From NCBI GenBank assembly GCA_947166705.1, contig CAMVFE010000001.1, positions 62,001-126,000 on the forward strand: 64,000 nt of DNA, given 5' to 3'. The number at the start of each line of letters is the position of its first letter. The stretch's first letter is position 1. The stretch is from an uncultured Clostridia bacterium (GTDB lineage: Bacteria; Bacillota; Clostridia; Christensenellales; Aristaeellaceae). The position numbers and the translations under genes are program-made. The notes below the pieces were generated by a model that was not told the origin of the DNA, ran no database searches, and saw nothing but the letters and a program-made list of their open reading frames with translations. Positions 18,166 to 25,978 of the stretch are shown here, piece after piece.

Positions 18166-20736
18166 TCAGCCCTTCCCGCTGAACCCTTCGTATCCCGGGT
18201 ATTCCGCGTACGCCGGGTCCGCCGCGATAAGCTCGATAAAGTTGTCGATCTCCATGATGTCGCTCTTCCGGCACTCCCGGATTTCGATCCGGTAGTTCTT
18301 CCGCAGGATCCGCAGCGGCACCTGCTCCCAGAGGTTCTCCTTCCCGCCCCGGCTTCCGTAAACCCGGCGGAGGTCGGTCTTCAGCCTCTCCCCGTCCTTT
18401 CCGTCCCAGTAGGAGATGCCGAAGGCCTGCCAGCAGTCCGTGCCGCCCATCCGGTAATCCGCGGCGTACCCGCCCCGCTTCCGGAAGCACCAGTCGTCGG
18501 TCTCCGCGACCCGCGCGCCCAGGTAATTCGTCCGGTACTCGTACCGGCGGATGACGTCCGGATTGCTGACGTACAGGTCCGCCTCGCAGATATAGCACCG
18601 GTCGAACAGGTCGGCGGCCAGCACGGCGGAGCCGATGTTGTTGGCCAGGTTGAATTCCGGGTTGTCGATGAACCTCAGCGTCGGATACTTCTCGAGCAGG
18701 GCGTCGAACTGCTCCTTCCGGTATCCCCGCACGACCGTGATGTTCGTGATGCCCTTTGCGTACAGCGCGTCCAGCAGCGTGTCGAGGATCCGCGTCCCTT
18801 TGATTTTCACCAGCGGCTTCGGAGTGTCCAGCGTCACCGGCGCCAGCCGCTGGCCGAACCCGGCCGCGAGGATGACGGCCTTCCGCACCCGGTAGGGCTC
18901 CAGCGCCTTCAGTCCCTTTTCGCTGATCTCCAGGCTCCCGTCCGCCAGCACGTTGATCCGATCCTGCTCCGCCATTTCCCGGGTCAGCTTTGCGGCGCCG
19001 CCCAGCGTAATCGTCATCTCGTCCGCCAGCTGCCGCTGGGTGCAGGCGGCCCTGCCGTTTTTCTCCAGGCAGGCCAGGAACTCAAACTCCGCCCGGGTCA
19101 GGCCCGCCCCGTCCGCGCCCTCCCGGCGCTCCCGCCGGCCCAGCGCCGAGGATACCGCGGCGAAAACCGTCCGGGCCCCGATGTTCAGCGCCAGGATGAT
19201 CAGGCTGATGACGCTCTGCATCTCATAGTTGCCGCTCTTTTCGTAGGTGGTGATCAGGATGGACAGGGGCTGGTTGTCATAGGTGCACAGGAAGGCCACG
19301 GCGGAGATCGTGATCATGCTGTTCAGGAAGAAATACGAAAACATTTCCGTCAGCGTGGAGGCGGAAGAGGGAATCAGCACCTTCCGGAGGATGCCCGCCC
19401 GGCCGATGCCCAGCGTTTCCCCGATCACCTCGTATTCCGAATTGATCTTGCTCAGGCAGTTTTTGGCCAGCAGGTACGGCGAACCGAGGAAATGGAAGAC
19501 GTTCACGGTCATCAGGATCAGAACCGTTCCGTAGAAGGTTCCGCCGGTGTCCTTAAACAGGAAGATGTAGCCGATGCCCAGCACCAGCCCGGGGATCGCG
19601 ATGGTGCTGAGCGCGAGCAGGTCCACCGCCTTGCCCATGCGCCCGCCCTGCCGCACGCTCAGGTATCCCAGCAGGTACGCGAAGAACGTCCCGGCCGCGG
19701 CGGTCAGCAGCGCCAGGCCCAGGGAGTTGGCGATATACGCCCCCAGCCCGATGCCGTAGGTGTTGGAAAAGATCCCGGCCACATGCTCCAGCGTCAGGAT
19801 CAGGTCCTGCGGGAAGGCGCGGGTGAAGGAAAGGCAGATGAAGGCGGCCTGCGGCGTGAACAGCAGCGCGCACAGAACCAGGATCACGGCGGCCGCGGCG
19901 CGGTTGAAGCCCTTCCCGGCCCCGATCAGCCTTTCCCGCTTCTCGCTGCTCTGCTCCCGGAAGGCCAGGTCAAACCCGAAGGAAATCAGGGACGGAACCA
20001 GCAGCACCAGGCCGGCGATACTGCCGCGCCCGTACTGGAAGGAAGACATGAACTGGTCGTACAGGTACATGGGCAGCGTCCGGACCTTCCCGGCGATCTC
20101 CATCGGGATACCATAGTCGGAGAAGGTCAGGGTGAAGCACGCGAAAAAAGCGGACACCAGGGCGACGCGCAGGTAGGGCAGCGTCAGCCGGAAAAAGGTG
20201 CTCCCCCGCCCGATCCCCAGGACGTCCGCGGCATCGTAGGGCCCCTTGTCCTCATAGCCGAGCGCGTCGTACAGGATCAGGAAGGTGGCCGGGAAGGAGG
20301 CGATCACGGAGCCCAGGATCAGCCCGGGAAAGCCCCGGATCTCGATCACCGTTCCGGTCAACAGGTCCACCAGGCCGTTCCTTCCAAACAGAATTCGAAG
20401 CCCAAGCCCCACCGAAATCGTCGGAACGAGCATTCCAAGGGTCAGAAACACCACCAGCGTGTTCTTCCGGTGCAGACCGGAGGCGTTCAGCAGCCAGGCG
20501 GCCCCGAGGGCCAGCGCCGTGGTGACCGCGGCCGCCGCCCCGGAATACAGGAGGGAGTTCAGCACGGCCTCCCGGAAATTCCGGTCCCGGCCCATGAAGG
20601 CCCAATCCTTCCCCGTGATGTGGAAGGCCAGCGTCGCCAGCGGCAGGATGGCGAAGAGCAGGATGCACCCCACGGAAATCAGGCGCGGCATCTCCCGCCC
20701 GAGGAACCTGCCGGCCCGGATCATGCGTCTGTTCAT
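18166..20736 (-). CDS. Fusion: Fe3+/2-aminoethylphosphonate-type ABC permease (two permease domains) + winged HTH + LicC-like nucleotidyltransferase
   Basis: About aa 1-545 polytopic with two binding-protein-dependent permease domains; then LTRAEFEFLACLEKNGRAACTQRQLADEMTITLGGAAKLTREM (wHTH) and KAVILAAGFGQRLAPVTLDTPKPLVKIKGTRILD (NTP transferase) in one uninterrupted frame. Confidence 0.9.
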   Translation of the reverse strand: MNRRMIRAGRFLGREMPRLISVGCILLFAILPLATLAFHITGKDWAFMGRDRNFREAVLNSLLYSGAAAAVTTALALGAAWLLNASGLHRKNTLVVFLTLGMLVPTISVGLGLRILFGRNGLVDLLTGTVIEIRGFPGLILGSVIASFPATFLILYDALGYEDKGPYDAADVLGIGRGSTFFRLTLPYLRVALVSAFFACFTLTFSDYGIPMEIAGKVRTLPMYLYDQFMSSFQYGRGSIAGLVLLVPSLISFGFDLAFREQSSEKRERLIGAGKGFNRAAAAVILVLCALLFTPQAAFICLSFTRAFPQDLILTLEHVAGIFSNTYGIGLGAYIANSLGLALLTAAAGTFFAYLLGYLSVRQGGRMGKAVDLLALSTIAIPGLVLGIGYIFLFKDTGGTFYGTVLILMTVNVFHFLGSPYLLAKNCLSKINSEYEVIGETLGIGRAGILRKVLIPSSASTLTEMFSYFFLNSMITISAVAFLCTYDNQPLSILITTYEKSGNYEMQSVISLIILALNIGARTVFAAVSSALGRRERREGADGAGLTRAEFEFLACLEKNGRAACTQRQLADEMTITLGGAAKLTREMAEQDRINVLADGSLEISEKGLKALEPYRVRKAVILAAGFGQRLAPVTLDTPKPLVKIKGTRILDTLLDALYAKGITNITVVRGYRKEQFDALLEKYPTLRFIDNPEFNLANNIGSAVLAADLFDRCYICEADLYVSNPDVIRRYEYRTNYLGARVAETDDWCFRKRGGYAADYRMGGTDCWQAFGISYWDGKDGERLKTDLRRVYGSRGGKENLWEQVPLRILRKNYRIEIRECRKSDIMEIDNFIELIAADPAYAEYPGYEGFSGKG

Positions 20737-21497
20737 CGGATGCTGTCCTCGATGGATTTCACTTTTTCGTCCAGATGGTCAACAATAAACCGCTTCACGA
20801 AAGGATCGGCGGGATGGCGGTACAGGTTGCGCGGCGTATCCAGCTGGGCGATCTTCAGGTCGTCGATCACCATGATCCGGTCCGAAAGCGCGAAAGCCTC
20901 CTCCTGGTCGTGGGTCACGTACACCATCGTGATCTTCATCTGCCGCTGGATCTCCTTGAGCTGCTTCCGCAGGGCGGCCTTGATCTCCGCGTCCAGCGCG
21001 GACATCGGCTCGTCGAAAAGGATCAGGTCGGGGTTCAGCACCAGCGTCCGCGCGATGGCCACCCGCTGCTGCTGGCCGCCGGAAAGCTGTCGGGGCTTTT
21101 TGAAAATATGCTCCTCCAGCCCGACGGTTCCGATGATTCCCCGCACCCGCCGGTCCGTCTCCTCCTTCCCCGTCCCCCGGTGCCGCAGGGCGTAGGAGAT
21201 GTTGTGGTAGACGTCCATGTTGGGAAACAGCGAATAGTTCTGGAAAACGATGCCGATATTCCGGTCCTTCGGGCGGGCGCCGGTGATATCGGCCCCGTCC
21301 TTCAGGATCTGCCCCGCGTCCGGATGCTCGATGCCGGCCAGGATTTTCAGCAGGGTCGTCTTCCCGCAGCCGGAGGGCCCGAGCAGGGACAGGAATTCCC
21401 CTCTCCGGATATCAAACGTCAGATCCTCCAGCACTGTCCTGGATCCGTATTTCTTGGTGATTCCCCTGCAGCGGATAATGGCCGCTTCCTCGCTCAT
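20733..21497 (-). CDS. ABC transporter ATP-binding protein (POPT family type)
   Basis: LLGPSGCGKTTLLKILAGIE, RQLSGGQQQRVAIARTLVLNPDLILFDEPMSALD. Confidence 0.95.
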   Translation of the reverse strand: MSEEAAIIRCRGITKKYGSRTVLEDLTFDIRRGEFLSLLGPSGCGKTTLLKILAGIEHPDAGQILKDGADITGARPKDRNIGIVFQNYSLFPNMDVYHNISYALRHRGTGKEETDRRVRGIIGTVGLEEHIFKKPRQLSGGQQQRVAIARTLVLNPDLILFDEPMSALDAEIKAALRKQLKEIQRQMKITMVYVTHDQEEAFALSDRIMVIDDLKIAQLDTPRNLYRHPADPFVKRFIVDHLDEKVKSIEDSIR

Positions 21498-21553
21498 CTT
21501 TTCTCTCCGTTCTCCCGTCCCGGATCCCGCGCCCGCCGGCGTTCCCGCCGCGG

Positions 21554-22555
21554 TCAGTACGCCCACAGGTCCAGCAGGTCCTGCTTGTACCGGAAGTCAA
21601 ACAGCCCGTTCATCGGGATTTCCTCATAGCTCTCCGGATAGCCCGGGATCTCCGCCGCGGGCATGTCCGCGTAGATCCGGTCCGGGTTGAACGCCGCGCA
21701 CTGCGGCCGGTTCAGCTCGTTGTACAGGGCGTCGAACACCGCCTTCACCGAAGGCTTCTCCTCATGCCCGGCGATCATGCCCATCGTGAACAGGTCGTAG
21801 GCCAGGCCCTGCTCCGGGATCACCACCCGCAGGCCCTCGTTCTCGTTCGCGTACCGCACGCACTGCCACAGCAGGCCGTAGGCGATGGCCGCCTCCCCGC
21901 GGACGGCGGAGCGGGCGGGCGCGGAGCCGGAGGTCGTGTATTCCAGGATGTTGGGATAGATGTCGTCGAAGTATTTCAGCCCGGCTTCCTGCCCCAGCAG
22001 CGTCACCATGCCGTTGTAATAGCTGTACCCCGTGCCCGAGGACAGGGGGCTGGGCATTGCGATCAGCCCCTCGTAGGCCGGGTCGAGCATGTCCTCATAG
22101 GAAGCCGGGACGGGCAGGCCCTTCTCCTCCAGCATCGCCGTGTTCACGAGGAAGGCCCCCGCGGTCTTGCCGTTCACGGCGTACCGATGGTGCCTTTCCG
22201 TGTATCCCGTCACGGAGGGATCGTAAATGCTGAAATCATAGCCGCTCAGGTCGGCGAAAAGCTCCGGGTCCGCGTTCAGGATGATCTCCGCGTTCACAAC
22301 CTCCAGGTCGTAGAAAATATCGCAGTCGCTGCCGCGGCCCTCCGCCTGCAGCCTGGAAAGCAGCTGCCCCGTCCCCAGGGACTGGAACACAATCTCCGTG
22401 TCGGGGAACCTCCGGTCCAGCTCCGCCTGCAGCCAGGCGATGCGCTCCTCCTCCGCCGCCGTGTAGATCACGACGCGGTCCTCCGCTGCCAGGGCGTAGC
22501 CGAAGGCGGACAGTGCGCAGCACAGAGCAGTCAGGACACAAAGTATCTTTTTCAT
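21554..22555 (-). CDS. ABC transporter substrate-binding protein (Fe3+/AEP/thiamine-like)
   Basis: Signal peptide MKKILCVLTALCCALSAFGYALAAED; VVIYTAAEEERIAWLQAEL, GFDD-type periplasmic binding fold; adjacent ATPase and permease. Confidence 0.88.
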   Translation of the reverse strand: MKKILCVLTALCCALSAFGYALAAEDRVVIYTAAEEERIAWLQAELDRRFPDTEIVFQSLGTGQLLSRLQAEGRGSDCDIFYDLEVVNAEIILNADPELFADLSGYDFSIYDPSVTGYTERHHRYAVNGKTAGAFLVNTAMLEEKGLPVPASYEDMLDPAYEGLIAMPSPLSSGTGYSYYNGMVTLLGQEAGLKYFDDIYPNILEYTTSGSAPARSAVRGEAAIAYGLLWQCVRYANENEGLRVVIPEQGLAYDLFTMGMIAGHEEKPSVKAVFDALYNELNRPQCAAFNPDRIYADMPAAEIPGYPESYEEIPMNGLFDFRYKQDLLDLWAY

Positions 22556-22590
22556 GGTCATAGCCTCCCGGAATAATCTTTTCGTCCCCG

Positions 22591-22647
22591 CGGACACGGG
22601 GACGGTTCTTTTGTCTTGGCGGACACGGGGACGGTTCTTTTGTCTTG
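22591..22647. repeat. Two tandem 29-bp repeats (cggacacggggacggttcttttgtcttgg)
   Basis: Copies at 22591-22619 and 22620-22647, nearly identical; same sequence family at 43030-43091. Confidence 0.95.
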
Positions 22648-22696
22648 TTTCTCATGTCTCCATCCCGCCGCGGAACCGGAACCGGAACCGGTCTCC

Positions 22697-22725
22697 ATTA
22701 TAGGATACTCGTCGCCGGATGTCAA
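22697..22725 (-). promoter_or_regulatory. Consensus promoter (TTGACA-17-TATAAT) for ABC importer operon
   Basis: Reverse complement TTGACA TCCGGCGACGAGTATCC TATAAT. Confidence 0.75.
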
Positions 22726-22792
22726 TGTGTTTTGTTCAAATTTTCAACTCTATTTCTTATTTTTGAACAGCGAAAGCGGCCCATTTTGCGAA

Positions 22793-24620
22793 ATCGAGTA
22801 GGGAGAGTTTAATCTCCCTCTCACACCACCGGACGTGCCGTTCGGCATCCGGCGGTTCGGTTCAATTTCAAAGCATGTTGGTTCATGTAGTAATCAAGGC
22901 AACTGACCAGGCCTCGCTTGGTCAGTATTTCTTTTGAGACCGCCCGGCTCAAGCAAGATTTTGTTGCCACGAGGATGTAACAATTACCCCAGTATGCTGT
23001 TTTGCTTGCGAGCCATTCCGGTATGCCGAGTTTCTGCAATCCCCATTTCCGTTTAGATGGTACTTTCCACTGTTTCCAGATAATCATCCGCATCATTGTC
23101 CGCAAATGTTCGTCAGTAGTTTGCATGGTTTTCTTCATATCACCCATAGCAAAGTAATTGATCCATCCGCGGATAACCTCATTAAGCTTCTTGAGCCGGT
23201 AATCCATGTCTACGCTCCAGCTTCTGCAGCACAGTTTCTTCAACTTCCGCTTGAATTTCGCCACGGATTTCTGGTGTGGTCTTGCTCTCCATGTCCCCTC
23301 TTTGTCCTTCCAGAACCCAAAGCCGAGATATTTCAGATTCGTTGGTTTCGTGATGCAGGTTTTCTCCGCATTGACCTTTAATCCCAGCTTGCGTTCTATC
23401 CAGTCGGTAATGGAGTACATGACCCTCTTGGCCGCCGCACTGCTGCCCACCACGATTACACAATCGTCTGCATATCGGGTAAACTTCAGCCCTCTGGCCT
23501 CAAGTTCTTTATCCAGCTCATTCAGCATAATGTTGCTAAGTAACGGTGACAGATTACCTCCTTGCGGCGTTCCGGTCAGCGTTTCCTCATACTTCCCCTT
23601 GACCATGACCCCGGCTTGCAGATACTTCCGTATCAGTGACTCCGTGTCTCCATCATGGATCGTACGATTAATGATACTCATCAGTCTGTCCTGTGGTACG
23701 GTGTCAAAGAACTTCTCCAGATCGATATCAACAATCCATATGCTTCCTTCGTTGAAATACTCCAACAGTTTCACAATGGCTTGTTCGCAACTCTTGCCAG
23801 GCCTGAAGCCGTAGCTGTTCTCGCTGAATTGTTTTTCAAATATCGGCGAGAGTGTCTGCGCTATTGCCTGCTGGACCGTTCTGTCCACCACAGTCGGAAT
23901 TCCGAGTTTTCTGACGCCGCCGTTTTCCTTCGGGATTTCCACCCGTTCTACTGGTTGTGGTTTGTACCGTCTTTCCCGGATCGCCTGCTCAATTTCCTTC
24001 CAGTGGTCAGACATATACAGATTCAGTTCTTCGACTTCCATGCCATCTACTCCGGATGCCCCCTTATTGGCGCATACGCGTTTCATGGCTCTCTGTATGT
24101 TCTCCCAGTCCAGAATCCTGTCCAGCAGGCTTCCCATGCTTCCGTCTCCTTCCTTTCCGCTCCTAACTGCATCGCCCTATGTGTGCCGCTTCGCCTCATA
24201 TACGTTTCGGTTACCCGGCCTGTCGGGCTTGCTGTTGGGACATGCATTCATTTGACGTCTTGAACCGTTCGGCCCTTCACCTTTCGGCTACTATGGCCTC
24301 TGCTGACTTCTCGCAATTCGTTGTTACTACGGTTAATGAAACCGCTTGCGAGATCTCACGGGATAAGTCCCGAACCTTTCCTCGTTTACCCGTCCGATTT
24401 ACGCAACAGGGTTACGGTTGCCTTTTGGACTTCACTGCGTTTTGCCAGCTCATCCGCCTGTTACGCCTTGGTATCGGCTTCCTGTTCGTCGGGCCACGAT
24501 TTCGCTATGGCTTCTTCTCCCCTGCGCCTCACGACGCAGACCTTGCCAGTCACTATCGGGTTCGTCGGCAGCTACGCCCCTTGGGACTTCCACCCAAGCT
24601 TCGGGACATGCCCGTCATAC
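22793..24620 (-). mobile_element. Group II intron (bacterial class C-like), approx. 1.83 kb
   Basis: Putative 5' end GTATGACGGGC immediately after a terminator stem at 24621-24662; RT ORF inside; 3' region has a domain V-like hairpin (CCGCCGGATGCCGAACGGCACGTCCGGTGG) and domain VI-like stem (GGGAGATTAAACTCTCCC) ending CTACTCGAT; boundaries approximate. Confidence 0.8.
22821..24137 (-). CDS. ltrA: Group II intron reverse transcriptase/maturase
   Basis: KRVCANKGASGVDGM, IPKENGGVRKLGIPTVVDRTVQQAIAQ, YGFRPGKSCEQA, GTPQGGNLSPLLSNIMLNELD, RYADDCVIVV, then maturase X domain. Confidence 0.96.
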   Translation of the reverse strand: MGSLLDRILDWENIQRAMKRVCANKGASGVDGMEVEELNLYMSDHWKEIEQAIRERRYKPQPVERVEIPKENGGVRKLGIPTVVDRTVQQAIAQTLSPIFEKQFSENSYGFRPGKSCEQAIVKLLEYFNEGSIWIVDIDLEKFFDTVPQDRLMSIINRTIHDGDTESLIRKYLQAGVMVKGKYEETLTGTPQGGNLSPLLSNIMLNELDKELEARGLKFTRYADDCVIVVGSSAAAKRVMYSITDWIERKLGLKVNAEKTCITKPTNLKYLGFGFWKDKEGTWRARPHQKSVAKFKRKLKKLCCRSWSVDMDYRLKKLNEVIRGWINYFAMGDMKKTMQTTDEHLRTMMRMIIWKQWKVPSKRKWGLQKLGIPEWLASKTAYWGNCYILVATKSCLSRAVSKEILTKRGLVSCLDYYMNQHALKLNRTAGCRTARPVV

Positions 24621-24662
24621 AAAAGCGGGCGGAACTCCCACTTCCGGGAGCCCGCCCGCTTT
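24621..24662 (-). terminator. Rho-independent terminator of the 24703-25599 gene; intron insertion site
   Basis: Nested inverted repeat aaagcgggcgg-a-ctccc-acttcc-gggag-c-ccgcccgcttt directly abutting the inferred intron 5' end. Confidence 0.8.
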
Positions 24663-24702
24663 CAGGCATCCGTATTCTTTTCCGTTTTGTGAACGCGCCG
24701 AC

Positions 24703-25599
24703 CTACACATCGTAGGCCTTATCGATGGCCTTCAGCTCCCCGAAGGTATCGATCTCCACGATATCCTCGTCCTGGCATTCCCGGACCTCAACCCGGTAAT
24801 GCCCCTTCCGGTACACCAGCGGCACCTGCTCCCAGTACCGCTCCTTTCCGCCGGGGGAATCGTAGACCTCCCGGATATCCCGGTCCAGCCAGCGGCCGTC
24901 CTCCTCATTCCAGTAGGAGATGCCGACCATCTGCCAGATGTCGTCCCCCTCGCCGCCGACCATCTCCTCGGTGATGACCCCGTCCTTCACCCGGAAGCAC
25001 CAGTCGTTGGTCCGCTCCTTCCGGATCGCGAGGAAATCGGAGGCGTAGTGGTATTTCCGGATGATCGCCGGATTGGAGATCAGCAGGTCCGCCTCGAACA
25101 CGTACGCGTTGGAAAGCAGGCCGCGGGCGGCGAGGGCGGAACTGATGTTGTTCGCCTCGTTGTACGCCGGGTTCTCCAGAAACCTGATCATGGGATAGGT
25201 ATGCAGCAGCTGGTCGAACTGCTCGCCCAGGTACCCCCGCACGATCCAGATCTCTTCGATCCCGGCCGCCAGGCACGCATCGATCAGGCGGCTGATGATC
25301 GGCACGCCGTGCACGCGCACCAGCGGCTTGGGGGTGTTCAGGGTGATCGGCACCAGCCGGGATCCGAACCCGGCGGCGATGAACACCGCCCGCTTCGCGC
25401 GGTAGGGCTCCAGCGCGCGGATTCCGTCGGCGGTCACCCGCCCTTCCTCGGCCAAGCCGCGGCCCTTCAGCTCACGCAGCACCCGGTTCACCGTCCCGAG
25501 GGAGTGCCTCGTCCGGGACTCCAGCTCCCGCTGGGTCAGCGGGCTCCGGCTTTCGGCCAGCGCCTCCAGGATGTCAAACTCTTTTCTTGTCAGGTCCAT
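24703..25599 (-). CDS. Winged-HTH + LicC-like sugar/choline-phosphate nucleotidyltransferase
   Basis: LTRKEFDILEALAESRSPLTQRELESRTRHSLGTVNRVLRELKGRGL then RAVFIAAGFGSRLVPITLNTPKPLVRVHGVPIISRLIDA; paralogous to the C-terminus of the 18166-20736 fusion. Confidence 0.9.
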   Translation of the reverse strand: MDLTRKEFDILEALAESRSPLTQRELESRTRHSLGTVNRVLRELKGRGLAEEGRVTADGIRALEPYRAKRAVFIAAGFGSRLVPITLNTPKPLVRVHGVPIISRLIDACLAAGIEEIWIVRGYLGEQFDQLLHTYPMIRFLENPAYNEANNISSALAARGLLSNAYVFEADLLISNPAIIRKYHYASDFLAIRKERTNDWCFRVKDGVITEEMVGGEGDDIWQMVGISYWNEEDGRWLDRDIREVYDSPGGKERYWEQVPLVYRKGHYRVEVRECQDEDIVEIDTFGELKAIDKAYDV

Positions 25600-25608
25600 C
25601 GGAGAAGC

Positions 25609-25902
25609 TTATGCCTCCTTCTCGCCGTCCTGGTCCACCGCGACGACATCCTCTTCCGTCTCCTTGTTCTTGTCGAAGTCGATGCCCGCCTTGTCCTTCA
25701 GATTTTTCTTGACACGGCGCCAGATGATCACGGCCACGGAGCCCACGGCGATGGCGATGCCGGCCGCCGCCTGGATCAGGTAGGTGGTCGCCGAGGGGTC
25801 GATATAGGCAAGGGCGTTCTGCGGCACGGTCACCGTCAGGTACAGGCCCGCCGCCGTCACCAGCCCGAGCTTCTTCAGGACGTTCTTCACAGGTTTCTTC
25901 AT
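25609..25902 (-). CDS. Small single-TM membrane protein with YIDPSATTYLIQ motif
   Basis: 97 aa; AYIDPSATTYLIQAAAGIAIAVGSVAVIIWRRVKK, similar to the N-terminus of the TagB-like protein at 14390-15625 (YIDPGTGSMLF). Confidence 0.75.
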   Translation of the reverse strand: MKKPVKNVLKKLGLVTAAGLYLTVTVPQNALAYIDPSATTYLIQAAAGIAIAVGSVAVIIWRRVKKNLKDKAGIDFDKNKETEEDVVAVDQDGEKEA

Positions 25903-25978
25903 GGATTTCCTCTCCTTTGCGTATCTTGTCTGCTTTCCGGGTCCAGCCCCGGCTTTTATCTGAGGTCCGGCCCCGGTT

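Noticed and set aside
22591-22647. Tandem repeat as a CRISPR array
   Set aside because: Repeats are directly contiguous without unique spacers and no cas genes occur in the window.
22821-24137. Reverse transcriptase as a DGR, retron or CRISPR-associated RT
   Set aside because: Sequence has group II maturase hallmarks and flanking domain V/VI-like RNA; no template/variable repeat, msr/msd or cas genes seen.
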